Shown here in pieces: positions 52,347-61,183 of a DNA stretch of 64,000 nucleotides. Position 1 is the stretch's first letter. Every line of letters begins with the position of its first letter. The position numbers were made by a program, and so were the translations under genes. Source of the stretch: an uncultured Paracoccaceae bacterium (GTDB lineage: Bacteria > Pseudomonadota > Alphaproteobacteria > Rhodobacterales > Rhodobacteraceae); assembly GCA_947488175.1 (NCBI GenBank), contig CANKYO010000007.1, positions 124,001 through 188,000 of the forward strand. Direction: 5' to 3'. The notes under the pieces are model-generated. The model saw only the letters and a list, made by a program, of their open reading frames with translations, was not told where the DNA came from and did not search any database.

Positions 52347-52361
52347 TTAACGGAGCGTTAA
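52347..52361 (-). promoter_or_regulatory. CtrA-type box TTAA-N7-TTAA in front of the luxR transcript
   Basis: TTAACGGAGCGTTAA: two TTAA half-sites seven bases apart, also a perfect 6-base dyad, 22-36 bases before the start of the small luxR-leader gene. ATTAATGATT (52339-52348) next to it also occurs at 51363-51372 before luxI. Position close to the likely -35 region fits activation by CtrA. Confidence 0.6.
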
Positions 52362-52465
52362 CAACTTATAGTAGCATTTAGACTTTGTAATACTTACTCG
52401 CATCTTCATACCCCCCAAAAATAGCGAGTAGACAGCTCCGTTGCTCAGAATCGGCCAAATTAACC

Positions 52466-52505
52466 AATAAATAAGGGACTCAGGACGTGATATCCTAAGC
52501 CCCTG
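52466..52505 (-). terminator. Probable terminator of ccrA
   Basis: On the minus strand, AGGGGCTTAGGA pairs with TCCTGAGTCCCT (two wobble positions) and is followed by TTATTTATT. It lies 20 bases after the ccrA stop. Good stem with a T-rich tail. Confidence 0.75.
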
Positions 52506-52524
52506 ATGCTTTGGCGGCCCGCAT

Positions 52525-53817
52525 TCAGCGGTTTTGCGACGCCTCGACAGTATCCTCAAACGTGCGCAGCCCCACCTGTGGTGATTGCACGAGTACTGCC
52601 ATATTGCCGGGCTTATGTTCGTTCTTGCGCATCTTGGTGTGGGCTGCCGGAATTTCATCCCAGCCAAAGACTTCGGACATGCACGGGTCCAGCCGCCGCT
52701 CGACCATCAGGTTGTTGGCCGCACTGGCCTGTCTGAGATTGGCAAAATGGCTACCTTGCAGCCGTTTCTGATGCATCCACATGTACCGGGCATCCATGGT
52801 CAGGTTGTAACCAGTGGTACCAGCGCAAATCACGACCATACCGCCGCGTTTGACCACAAAAGTCGACACCGGGAACGTTGCCTCACCCGGGTGTTCGAAC
52901 ACCATGTCCACGTTCACGCCCTTGCCGGTGATGTCCCAGATGGCCTTGCCAAATTTGCGTGTTTCTGTGAACCATTCCTTGTACTCCGGGGTGTTCACCG
53001 TCGGCATCTGGCCCCAGCATTTGAAATCATTCCGGTTGATGACCCCTTTCGCCCCCAGCGACATTACAAACTCCCGTTTGCTTTCGTCGCTGATGACACC
53101 GATCGCGTTTGCACCTGCGGTGTTGATCAGCTGGATGGCATAAGAGCCCAGACCGCCCGAGGCCCCCCAGACCAGAACGTTCTGGCCCGGCTTGAGGTCG
53201 TGCGGTTCGTGGCCGAATAGCATCCGATAAGCCGTAGCGAGGGTCAGCGTGTAGCAGGCGCTTTCCTCCCAGGTCAGGTGTTGGGGGCGTGGCATCAGCT
53301 GTTGGGACTGCACGCAAGTGAACTGCGCGAATGACCCGTCAGGTGTCTCGTATCCCCAAATCCGCTGGCTTGGCGAATACATCGGATCACCACCATTACA
53401 GTGCTCGTCATCGCCGTCATCCTGATTGCAATGAATGACGACTTCATCGCCCACTTTCCAGCGCTTGACCTTGTCGCCGACCGCCCAGACAATACCGGAC
53501 GCGTCAGAACCAGCGATGTGGTAATCCGCCTTGTGAACATCAAAGGGGCTGATCGGGATACCCAGACCGGCCCAGACCCCATTATAATTCACGCCAGCCG
53601 CCATGACGAGGACAAGAACCTCGTGACTGTCCGGCTTTGGGCATTCCACCACTTCAACCTCGAACGCTTTTTCCGGCTCGCCGTGGCGTTCACGACGGAT
53701 GGTCCACGCATACATCTCTGCCGGTACATGGCCCAGCGGAGGCATCTCGCCTACCTCATACAGGTCTTTTTGCGGGGCAGTATAAGCTGCCGCCGGGGCA
53801 GATTGATCAAGGGCCAT
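52525..53817 (-). CDS. ccrA: Crotonyl-CoA carboxylase/reductase
   Basis: 430-residue MDR-superfamily enzyme converting crotonyl-CoA, CO2 and NADPH to ethylmalonyl-CoA, the committed step of the ethylmalonyl-CoA pathway. VLVLVMAAGVNYNGVWAGLG and CNQDDGDDEHCNGGDPM with IWGYETPDGSFAQF are hallmark stretches of true Ccr; VWGASGGLGSYAIQL is the NADPH loop. Start ATG at 53817 (MALDQSAP, GGAG 6 bases upstream) gives the family length; the upstream in-frame METQ start is less likely. Confidence 0.97.
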   Translation of the reverse strand: MALDQSAPAAAYTAPQKDLYEVGEMPPLGHVPAEMYAWTIRRERHGEPEKAFEVEVVECPKPDSHEVLVLVMAAGVNYNGVWAGLGIPISPFDVHKADYHIAGSDASGIVWAVGDKVKRWKVGDEVVIHCNQDDGDDEHCNGGDPMYSPSQRIWGYETPDGSFAQFTCVQSQQLMPRPQHLTWEESACYTLTLATAYRMLFGHEPHDLKPGQNVLVWGASGGLGSYAIQLINTAGANAIGVISDESKREFVMSLGAKGVINRNDFKCWGQMPTVNTPEYKEWFTETRKFGKAIWDITGKGVNVDMVFEHPGEATFPVSTFVVKRGGMVVICAGTTGYNLTMDARYMWMHQKRLQGSHFANLRQASAANNLMVERRLDPCMSEVFGWDEIPAAHTKMRKNEHKPGNMAVLVQSPQVGLRTFEDTVEASQNR

Positions 53818-53938
53818 CTGTGTCTCCATCACTAGGGTTCCATGTGCATTGCCGCACCGCAGAATCGGGTGCTTTCCAGTTGGATATATGATGGAAGGGT
53901 AACTATGCAATCATTCTTGGTAACTTTTTGTAATTTAA

Positions 53939-55336
53939 TTACCCAGCAGTTGCAGCATTTTGGTTCGCTTTTGCTGCGTCTGCAATAAAATGGTGCGAAA
54001 TCGAGTTGGCATAATACAAAAGCACGTCTCGTCCCGAAGGTGTCACGGTCAATACATCACTAGTTTCCTCCACCAGCCCGCGCGCAATGAGGCGATCCAG
54101 CGCGTCGTTCACGACCTCGTCCGGATCACGACGTGGACACGGCACCTTTCGATCAGCCAGTGTCGCGACTGATGCGGCGACCTGCTGCGCCAGCCCTGCC
54201 CGATCAATGCCATCTGTGGCAAGCAGATGTCGCGATACCAAGGGAACGCCAAGAACCGGGATGACGATATTGATGCGACGCATCAGTTCTTCCGCCACTG
54301 CCTCTGTCGAATCACTCGTTTCGGGACGCACAAATGCTGATAGCTCCAGTGGCTGCCCGAAACTGACCGATGCTGTGCCAAATCCCTTGAAACGGCGCAG
54401 CAGACGCTGCACCAGATGACCGCCGACACCGCGAATGACCGTCCAAAGCGGCGGTCGAAACCGGCGATTGGCGTTTTTGTCAGCCGCAATCAGGAACGTA
54501 TCTTCCAGCACGCGATCATAGTTCAAGGCGACGGGGACAAAAATCACCTCGCGTTTTTCAGGATCAAAATCGTCAATGATGTAATTCAGCAAACCCAGCT
54601 TTGGTGGGGCGGTCTTGCCCGTCAGGCTCAAGCCGCCTTCAGGAAACACCGCTTGGCTGACACCACCGCGCGTCGCCATCTGCACATAGCGGGCTAAAAC
54701 CTTGCGATAAAGGGCGCCGCGCGATCTGCGCCGGATAAAATAGGCCCCCATCGCACGGATCACACTGGACAACGGCCAGACCCGCGCCCATTCCCCCACG
54801 GCATAGGACAAGGCCCCGGCATTGGCCGCAAGATAAGTCACCAATACATAGTCCATGTTGCTGCGGTGGTTCATGACAAAGATGACGGTGGCATTTGGAT
54901 CAATCTCGGCCAGGCGCTTGCGGTCCAGTGTTCCCAGCTTGATCCGATAGAGTGATTTTGACAGCCAGCGTGCCAGCCTGATCCCAACGCTGAAATACGC
55001 GGTCGCCGAAAAGGACGGCACGATTTCACGCGCATAGCGGCGGGCCTGTTCAAACGCCACATTCTCGGGCACTTTCTGGGTCTGGGAATGCTCAACGATC
55101 GCCTGCGTGACTTCCGGGTCATACAGCAGCCGCTGGATCATGTCATAGCGGCGCGCCAGCTTGAACGGCTCGATCGGGCGCTGCAAACGTTGATTGACCC
55201 GTGCGATGACCCGCTCTGCTCGCTTGCGAAAAAACCATCGGACGGATGGAAACAGAAAGTGCGATGCAAAGGTGACACCCGCAAACAAGATAATCAGTAC
55301 AAACGCCCAAAGAGGCATGGAAACGGTCTGCGTCAT
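53939..55336 (-). CDS. PlsB-like glycerol-3-phosphate / lysophosphatidate acyltransferase
   Basis: 465 residues. An N-terminal transmembrane segment (about 8-27) precedes the PlsC/LPLAT domain: VMNHRSNMDYVLVTYLA (HX4D), GAYFIRRRSRGALYRKVL, VFPEGGLSLTG and VFVPVALNYDRVLE are acyltransferase blocks I-IV. The C-terminal ~150 residues are helical and unassigned. It would acylate glycerol 3-phosphate or lysophosphatidate at the membrane. Start at 55336 lacks a strong Shine-Dalgarno. It lies between ccrA and ecm, divergent from the latter. Confidence 0.87.
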   Translation of the reverse strand: MTQTVSMPLWAFVLIILFAGVTFASHFLFPSVRWFFRKRAERVIARVNQRLQRPIEPFKLARRYDMIQRLLYDPEVTQAIVEHSQTQKVPENVAFEQARRYAREIVPSFSATAYFSVGIRLARWLSKSLYRIKLGTLDRKRLAEIDPNATVIFVMNHRSNMDYVLVTYLAANAGALSYAVGEWARVWPLSSVIRAMGAYFIRRRSRGALYRKVLARYVQMATRGGVSQAVFPEGGLSLTGKTAPPKLGLLNYIIDDFDPEKREVIFVPVALNYDRVLEDTFLIAADKNANRRFRPPLWTVIRGVGGHLVQRLLRRFKGFGTASVSFGQPLELSAFVRPETSDSTEAVAEELMRRINIVIPVLGVPLVSRHLLATDGIDRAGLAQQVAASVATLADRKVPCPRRDPDEVVNDALDRLIARGLVEETSDVLTVTPSGRDVLLYYANSISHHFIADAAKANQNAATAG

Positions 55337-55474
55337 AATGGAACCGTGACAGGGAACGTCGCGATGGTAAATCCCGTCATGCCGCAACGCAGCGAATTGA
55401 CAGCGCCATAAAATGTCCGATAATGGACATCATCGCGTAATTTAGTTGCGCCGCGTGATTCAGGAGACCCCGAT

Positions 55475-57442
55475 ATGTCGCAGACGCAGAAAGACCGCCC
55501 TTGGCTGTTTCGGACCTATGCCGGGCATTCAACCGCTGCCGCGTCGAATGCGCTTTACCGCGGCAACCTCGCCAAGGGGCAAACCGGGCTTTCTGTCGCG
55601 TTCGATCTGCCAACCCAAACGGGCTATGACAGCGATCATGTGCTGGCAAAAGGCGAGGTTGGCAAGGTTGGCGTTCCCATCAGCCATCTGGGCGATATGC
55701 GCACCCTGTTCAATGACATCCCGCTAGATCAGATGAATACGTCGATGACGATCAATGCCACTGCCCCTTGGCTGTTGTCGCTTTATATCGCAGTGGCCGA
55801 GGAACAGGGCGCCGATATCAGCGCCCTGCAAGGCACCGTGCAGAATGACATTATAAAGGAATACCTGTCGCGCGGCACCTATATCTGCCCGCCCGAACCA
55901 TCACTGCGGATGATTACAGATGTCGCGGCCTATACCCGTCAACATCTGCCCAAATGGAACCCGATGAATGTCTGTTCCTATCACCTGCAAGAGGCCGGTG
56001 CGACGCCGGAGAAGGAATTGGCATTCGCGCTGGCAACGGCAACGGCTGTGCTGGATGATCTGAAAGGCAAAGTGCCACAGAAGCATTTCCCGGCGATGGT
56101 GGGCCGTATTTCTTTTTTCGTGAATGCGGGCATCCGTTTTGTAACCGAGCTGTGCAAAATGCGCGCATTTGTCGAATTATGGGATGAGATTTGTGCGGAA
56201 CGCTACGGCGTCGAAGACGCCAAATATCGTCGTTTTCGTTATGGGGTGCAAGTCAATTCACTGGGCTTGACCGAACAACAGCCAGAAAACAACGTCTACC
56301 GCATCCTGTTGGAAACGCTGGCTGTGACCCTTTCCAAGAATGCTCGCGCCCGCGCCGTTCAATTGCCAGCCTGGAATGAGGCACTCGGCCTGCCCCGACC
56401 ATGGGATCAGCAGTGGTCGCTGCGGATGCAGCAAATTCTGGCCTATGAAACGGATCTGCTGGAGTTTGACGATCTGTTTGACGGCAACCCGGCTATTGAC
56501 AGCAAAGTCACTGCCTTGAAAGAGGGTGCGCGCGCAGAATTGGCGCAGATTGATGGTATGGGCGGTGCGGTAGGGGCGATCGCCTATATGAAGTCGCGCC
56601 TTGTCGAAAGTAATGCAGCCCGGATCAATGCCATTGAAAACGGCGAAACCACAGTGGTCGGCGTGAACAAATGGCAAAGTGGCGAACCATCACCACTAAC
56701 TGCTGGTGAGGATGCCATTATGACATCTGACCCCAAGGCCGAAGCCGACCAATTGCGTCGCCTGCGTGAATGGAAAGCGGATCGGGATGGTGAGGCCGTT
56801 GTCAAAGCGCTGACAGACCTGCGCCAGGCTGCCCAGGACGGAAGCAACATCATGCCGTCGTCTATTGCCTGCGCCAAAGCTGGTGTCACAACGGGGGAAT
56901 GGGCAGATGTGATCCGATCTGTCTTTGGTCAATACCGCGCGCCCACCGGCGTCAGCAGCAATCCATCCAACCGGACCGAAGGACTTGATGATCTGCGTGA
57001 GCAGGTTGATCTTGTCAGTACCGCACTCGGACGTCGGTTGAAGTTTCTCGTGGGCAAACCCGGTTTGGACGGGCATTCAAACGGGGCCGAGCAAATCGCA
57101 ACACGCGCCCGCGATTGCGGCATAGACATCTCTTACGAAGGTATTCGGCTAACGCCGGACGAAATTGTAGAGGCCGCATTGAATGACAACGCCCATGTGA
57201 TCGGGCTATCCATTCTTTCGGGTTCGCATATTCCGTTGGTGCGCGATGTGATGGCGAAACTGAATGCCGCCGGAATCAGTCATATTCCGGTAATTGCTGG
57301 TGGAATCATTCCCGACGACGATGCCGCAGAATTGCGTGCCATGGGTGTTGCAAAGGTCTATACTCCGAAAGACTTTGAACTAAACAGGATCATGAGTGAT
57401 ATAGTTTCTCTTGTTGATCCACGCTCGGTGGCGGCCGAATAG
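55475..57442 (+). CDS. ecm: (2R)-Ethylmalonyl-CoA mutase (methylmalonyl-CoA mutase family, MeaA type)
   Basis: 655-residue adenosylcobalamin-dependent mutase converting (2R)-ethylmalonyl-CoA to (2S)-methylsuccinyl-CoA. The N-terminal TIM-barrel part has LFRTYAGHSTAAASNALYRG, FDLPTQTGYDSDH and NTSMTINATAPWLLSLY. The C-terminal B12 domain has the DGHSNGAEQIA (DxHxxG) motif about residue 530, and the SGSH stretch. The YAGHSTAAASN start separates Ecm from ordinary McmA. AGGAG is 8 bases before the ATG. Its partner Ccr is 2 kb away. Confidence 0.95.
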   Translation: MSQTQKDRPWLFRTYAGHSTAAASNALYRGNLAKGQTGLSVAFDLPTQTGYDSDHVLAKGEVGKVGVPISHLGDMRTLFNDIPLDQMNTSMTINATAPWLLSLYIAVAEEQGADISALQGTVQNDIIKEYLSRGTYICPPEPSLRMITDVAAYTRQHLPKWNPMNVCSYHLQEAGATPEKELAFALATATAVLDDLKGKVPQKHFPAMVGRISFFVNAGIRFVTELCKMRAFVELWDEICAERYGVEDAKYRRFRYGVQVNSLGLTEQQPENNVYRILLETLAVTLSKNARARAVQLPAWNEALGLPRPWDQQWSLRMQQILAYETDLLEFDDLFDGNPAIDSKVTALKEGARAELAQIDGMGGAVGAIAYMKSRLVESNAARINAIENGETTVVGVNKWQSGEPSPLTAGEDAIMTSDPKAEADQLRRLREWKADRDGEAVVKALTDLRQAAQDGSNIMPSSIACAKAGVTTGEWADVIRSVFGQYRAPTGVSSNPSNRTEGLDDLREQVDLVSTALGRRLKFLVGKPGLDGHSNGAEQIATRARDCGIDISYEGIRLTPDEIVEAALNDNAHVIGLSILSGSHIPLVRDVMAKLNAAGISHIPVIAGGIIPDDDAAELRAMGVAKVYTPKDFELNRIMSDIVSLVDPRSVAAE

Positions 57443-57550
57443 GCAAAAGATCTCCTGTTTTTGCACTTTAGTACAACAGCCTACCGATTTGGGCTGCGGT
57501 CACTAATCTCGGCTGCTAAGTCCACACTCAGTTAAAGACTGGAGACTGAG

Positions 57551-57892
57551 ATGAAACCTGATCTGAAATCCATGACCCGAAAGGAGCTTGAAAAGCTCAA
57601 ATCAGACGTGGAAAAGGCACTCGCCAAAATCAGTGTAAAGGAAAAGAAAGCTGCCCTTGCCGCAGCAGAGAAAGCCGCCGCGGCCCATGGGTTCAGCCTG
57701 GCGGAGATCACGAGTGATGCCCCAGTAAAGGCCAAGACTCGCAAGGCCAAGACCGGCCCGAAAACGGTATCAAAGCCAAAATACCGGAATCCCGATGACA
57801 AGGATCAAACCTGGACCGGCAAGGGACGCCAACCGGAATGGTTCAAGTCAGCAATCGCAGCGGGAAAATCCCCGGACGATATGGAAATCTAA
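57551..57892 (+). CDS. H-NS/HvrA family nucleoid-associated protein
   Basis: 113 residues. An N-terminal coiled-coil (MTRKELEKLKSDVEKALAKI onward), a Lys/Ala-rich linker, and the C-terminal H-NS DNA-binding domain with YRNPDDKDQTWTGKGRQPEW. HvrA-like members regulate light-, oxygen- and nitrogen-dependent genes in Rhodobacter by binding curved AT-rich DNA. GGAGACTGAG precedes the ATG. Monocistronic by position, with a strong hairpin after the stop. Confidence 0.93.
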   Translation: MKPDLKSMTRKELEKLKSDVEKALAKISVKEKKAALAAAEKAAAAHGFSLAEITSDAPVKAKTRKAKTGPKTVSKPKYRNPDDKDQTWTGKGRQPEWFKSAIAAGKSPDDMEI

Positions 57893-57905
57893 ACCTTTGC
57901 TTGGT

Positions 57906-57933
57906 GCTGCAGCCAAATGAATGTGGCTGCAGC
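57906..57933 (+). terminator. Hairpin after the H-NS-like gene
   Basis: Arms GCTGCAGCCA and TGGCTGCAGC, both exact over 10 bases, around an 8-base loop, 14 bases after the stop. There is no T-run, so termination would be weak or factor-assisted; a stability function is possible. Confidence 0.6.
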
Positions 57934-58001
57934 GCTTGCTGGCTACTCCACCTTTTGATTTCCCCGGCCTAAGGTAGGGTCAAAATCGAGAGGACCCGAC
58001 C

Positions 58002-58706
58002 ATGACCATCCACATTGGCGCAAAAAAGGGCGATATCGCCCCCACTGTTCTTATGCCCGGCGATCCCTATCGGGCCAAGTGGGCCGCCGAGACCTTTTTG
58101 CAGGGGGTCCGTTGCATCAACGAGGTGCGCGGCATGCTGGGTTTCACCGGCACGTGGAACGGACACCCGGTAACGATCCAGGGGTCGGGTATGGGCATGC
58201 CGTCCCTGTCGATCTACGCCAATGAACTGATCTCAGACTATAACGCCCAAACCCTGATACGGATTGGGTCCTGCGGTGGCATGCAAGACCATGTGGGTAT
58301 TCGCGACGTGATCCTTGCGATGACCGCATCCACCCTGTCCACACCATCGCGCGGGATTTTCAAGGAACTGAATTTCGCGCCCTGCGCTGACTATGGCCTC
58401 TTGGCTGCCGCACATAAGGCTGCGACCGACAAGGGCGTGCAAACCCATGTGGGTGGCATTTATTCTTCGGATGTTTTTTACGACGAACGGCCCGATTTGA
58501 ATGAGCAGATGATGCGCCATGGAATCTTGGGTGTCGAAATGGAGGCGGCAGAGCTTTACAATCTTGCAGCCCGACACGGTCGTCGGGCGCTTGCCGTGTT
58601 GACGGTGAGCGATCACCTGATCACGCATGAAGCATTACTGGCTAAAGATCGTGAACGGTCTTTTGGTGACATGGTTGAAATCGCGCTGCAGGCAGCATTT
58701 GCATGA
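58002..58706 (+). CDS. deoD: Purine-nucleoside phosphorylase, hexameric DeoD type
   Basis: 234-residue PNP family 1 enzyme: [23 protein letters not shown] (about the first 26), [26 protein letters not shown], and [16 protein letters not shown]. It cleaves purine (deoxy)nucleosides with phosphate. Together with the trimeric PNP at 45759 the organism has both types. It overlaps the aldo/keto reductase by ATGA. No import genes are next to it. Confidence 0.95.
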   Translation: MTIHIGAKKGDIAPTVLMPGDPYRAKWAAETFLQGVRCINEVRGMLGFTGTWNGHPVTIQGSGMGMPSLSIYANELISDYNAQTLIRIGSCGGMQDHVGIRDVILAMTASTLSTPSRGIFKELNFAPCADYGLLAAAHKAATDKGVQTHVGGIYSSDVFYDERPDLNEQMMRHGILGVEMEAAELYNLAARHGRRALAVLTVSDHLITHEALLAKDRERSFGDMVEIALQAAFA

Positions 58707-59686
58707 AAAAGCGCCAGTTAGGATCAACCGGACCGCAGGTTGGAGCCATTGGCCTTGGCTGTATGTCCTTTGGTGGCCTTTCGGGCCCAACGATTGAGGC
58801 AGAAAGCTTTGCAGCCCTCAACACGGCCTGGGACATTGGACTGACCCATTTCGATACGGCCAATATCTATGGGCCGCATATATCGGAGCAGGTTGTTGGC
58901 AGATGGATCGCCGCCACCGGCAAAACGCCCATCATCGCGACCAAGGCAGGCATCCAGCGCGACCCGGATCACCCCGTAAACAACGACCCGGCCTATCTTG
59001 AGGCCGAGTTGGATCGCTCGCTCCAACGCCTTGGCACAGATCACGTCGATCTGTTCTATATCCATCGCCGCGAACAGGCCGTCCCGGTAGAAGATGTCGC
59101 GGGCCTTATGGGACGTCTGATCGACAAGGGAAAGATCGGCGGTTGGGGGATGTCTGAAGTGTCACCAACGACGCTTCGCCGGGCGCATGCAGTCACGCCT
59201 GTGCGGGCCGTTCAAAACGAATACTCGCTTTGGACGCGCCAGCCTGAGCTCGGCTTGTTGCAGGAATGTGCGCGTTTGGGTGTTGCTTTTGTCGCATTCT
59301 CTCCGCTGGCGCGGGGTGTCTTCGGTCGAACGATCATCGACCCTGATCACCCGGATTTTGGCCAGTTTCGCGCGCAGATGCCACGATTTCAGCCGGACAA
59401 CTGGCCGCATAACAAAAAACGGGCGCAGGCATTTCATATGTTGGCGAATGAATATGGAGTGGCCCCCGCAGCGCTGGCATTGGCCTGGATACTGGCGCAG
59501 GGCGATCACATTATTCCGATACCCGGCAGTAGAACAGCCAATCACATTTCAGACTGGCAAGGGGCGGATGCAATTGACATGGCGCCCGATCTGATGGCCA
59601 AGATCGCCGCAATCCTGCCAGTCGGTTGGGCTTGGGGTGATCGCTACAGCGAAAGCCAATCGCGTGCACCGGAACGCTACTGTTAG
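58703..59686 (+). CDS. Aldo/keto reductase
   Basis: 327-residue NADPH-dependent [21 protein letters not shown] opens the barrel; [17 protein letters not shown] carries the catalytic Asp and Tyr; ATKAG carries the Lys; [14 protein letters not shown] the His. C-terminal [12 protein letters not shown] is the cofactor phosphate loop of the AKR11/13 branch. Translationally coupled to deoD, though the metabolic link is not obvious. Confidence 0.9.
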   Translation: MKKRQLGSTGPQVGAIGLGCMSFGGLSGPTIEAESFAALNTAWDIGLTHFDTANIYGPHISEQVVGRWIAATGKTPIIATKAGIQRDPDHPVNNDPAYLEAELDRSLQRLGTDHVDLFYIHRREQAVPVEDVAGLMGRLIDKGKIGGWGMSEVSPTTLRRAHAVTPVRAVQNEYSLWTRQPELGLLQECARLGVAFVAFSPLARGVFGRTIIDPDHPDFGQFRAQMPRFQPDNWPHNKKRAQAFHMLANEYGVAPAALALAWILAQGDHIIPIPGSRTANHISDWQGADAIDMAPDLMAKIAAILPVGWAWGDRYSESQSRAPERYC

Positions 59687-59699
59687 TCCCAAATAAAGA

Positions 59700-59718
59700 C
59701 GCCGCCCCAAGGGCGGCG
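59700..59718. terminator. Bidirectional hairpin between the aldo/keto reductase and sdhB
   Basis: CGCCGCCC and GGGCGGCG around CAA. On the minus strand it is followed by TCTTTATTT, on the plus strand by CTTGCTTCT, so it can end both converging transcripts, better for the sdh operon. Confidence 0.75.
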
Positions 59719-59741
59719 CTTGCTTCTGTCACACTTGCTTT

Positions 59742-60521
59742 TTAGACGACCCGCTCGACCATCATCTTTTTGATATGCGCGATCGCCTTGGCTGGGTTCA
59801 GACCCTTCGGGCAGGTCTTGGCGCAGTTCATGATGGTGTGGCAACGGTAGAGCTTGAATGGATCTTCCAATTCATCCAACCGCTCTCCCGTCGCCTCGTC
59901 ACGGCTGTCGATGATCCAGCGATAGGCATGCAGCAAGGCCGCTGGTCCAAGATAGCGGTCCCCGTTCCACCAATAGGACGGGCAGGATGTCGAACAGGAT
60001 GCACACATCACGCATTCATAAAGCCCATCCAGCTTCTTGCGGTCTTCAATGGATTGCTTCCATTCCTTGGCCGGGCGGTTCGTCTTGGTTTCCAGCCACG
60101 GCATGATTGATGCGTGCTGCGCATAGAAATGGGTCAGATCAGGGATCAGATCCTTGACCACTGGCATATGCGGCAGCGGGTAAATCTTCACATCACCCTT
60201 GATCTCGTCCATGCCGTAGATGCAGGCCAGCGTGTTGATACCGTCGATATTCATCGCACAGGACCCGCAGATGCCTTCGCGACAGGACCGGCGGAAGGTC
60301 AGGGTCGGATCAATCTCGTTCTTGATCTTGATCAGCGCGTCCAGAACCATGGGTCCGCAGGTATCCATGTCCACGAAATAAGTATCCAGCGACGGGTTCT
60401 TGCCGTCATCGGGGTTCCAACGATAAATCTGAACCTTACGCAGATTTGTTGCCCCCTCCGGCTTTGGCCAGGTCTTGCCAACCGTCATGCGGGAGTTCTT
60501 GGGAAGTGTCAGCTGTACCAT
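59742..60521 (-). CDS. sdhB: Succinate dehydrogenase iron-sulfur subunit
   Basis: 259 residues. The three cluster motifs are complete: [11 protein letters not shown] with a further Cys (2Fe-2S), [16 protein letters not shown] (4Fe-4S part), and [17 protein letters not shown] (4Fe-4S/3Fe-4S). It links FAD in SdhA to ubiquinone in complex II. Last gene of sdhCDA-x-y-B, 42 bases after the preceding lipoprotein gene. Confidence 0.97.
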   Translation of the reverse strand: MVQLTLPKNSRMTVGKTWPKPEGATNLRKVQIYRWNPDDGKNPSLDTYFVDMDTCGPMVLDALIKIKNEIDPTLTFRRSCREGICGSCAMNIDGINTLACIYGMDEIKGDVKIYPLPHMPVVKDLIPDLTHFYAQHASIMPWLETKTNRPAKEWKQSIEDRKKLDGLYECVMCASCSTSCPSYWWNGDRYLGPAALLHAYRWIIDSRDEATGERLDELEDPFKLYRCHTIMNCAKTCPKGLNPAKAIAHIKKMMVERVV

Positions 60522-60563
60522 TCTCGTATTCCTTACGTCTGGAGCAGACTTGCCCCGAAATCC

Positions 60564-60851
60564 TTAAAGTGCCCGCAACCGTGGCGGTCTGATCGGCGGC
60601 TGCCCGGTCATTTGGATGACACAAGTCTCGTAGACCTCCAATGGGTCACGACCGCGCAGCAGGTCACCGCTGAGGCTGATATTGCCGCTGGCAAATGGCC
60701 CGCCATCGCTGCTGGCCCCGATCGTCACACCGACCTCGGGTGCCTGAGCGGCCCGCGCGCGTTCTTCGCAGCGCTGTGCCGCTTGTTCAGGTGTTGGTGG
60801 CGTACAGGCCGAAACCGATATCGCCAAAGCAACCAACGACCAGCGATGCAT
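60564..60851 (-). CDS. Small lipoprotein in the sdh operon (1)
   Basis: 95 residues. A lipoprotein signal peptide with lipobox VSAC at about residue 16 (ALAISVSACTPPTPEQAAQ) is followed by a Cys-containing domain (CEERARAAQAPEVGVTIG). The ATG at 60851 has GGGAG 7 bases upstream and overlaps the preceding stop. No family recognised. Three cysteines in all, one being the lipidated one. Confidence 0.78.
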   Translation of the reverse strand: MHRWSLVALAISVSACTPPTPEQAAQRCEERARAAQAPEVGVTIGASSDGGPFASGNISLSGDLLRGRDPLEVYETCVIQMTGQPPIRPPRLRAL

Positions 60852-61183
60852 CATCCGGCTCCCAACAGAAATGCGCCCAGCGCGTTGTCGGCAGCGCAGC
60901 CAAGTGTATCGGGCCGCCGCGCGATGTCGAGGATCAGGTTGGATGTCTGCGGTGTCGGCCCCAGAACCGCAGCTTCGGCGATCTGATAGACCTCGGTGAT
61001 GCTGGCATTGTCGATGATGCAATCGGTCAGCAATGCTGTGTTGGTTCCGGGAAAGCGATTTTCCAGAACTCCATTGACTACGCCTTTGGCCGTGTCGCGT
61101 GCTACGCGATCAGCCTCGCCAGAAACCTCGGTGCAGGCGGCCAGTATAGTGAGACCGGCGGCCATCAGCAGGGGGAAACGCAT
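60851..61183 (-). CDS. Small lipoprotein in the sdh operon (2)
   Basis: 110 residues: [17 protein letters not shown] is a lipoprotein signal ending in the LAAC lipobox, followed by a helical domain (EADRVARDTAKGVVNGVL), FPGTNTALLTDCIIDNASITE and a third Cys in DTLGCAADN. No family recognised. Its ATG overlaps the sdhA stop (TGATG), so it is translationally coupled to sdhA. Second of two lipoproteins separating sdhA from sdhB. Confidence 0.78.
   Translation of the reverse strand: MRFPLLMAAGLTILAACTEVSGEADRVARDTAKGVVNGVLENRFPGTNTALLTDCIIDNASITEVYQIAEAAVLGPTPQTSNLILDIARRPDTLGCAADNALGAFLLGAG

Noticed and set aside
57551..57801. Minus-strand ORF overlapping the H-NS-like gene (57532-57801)
   Set aside because: It is the antisense of the clear coiled-coil and H-NS C-terminal domain.
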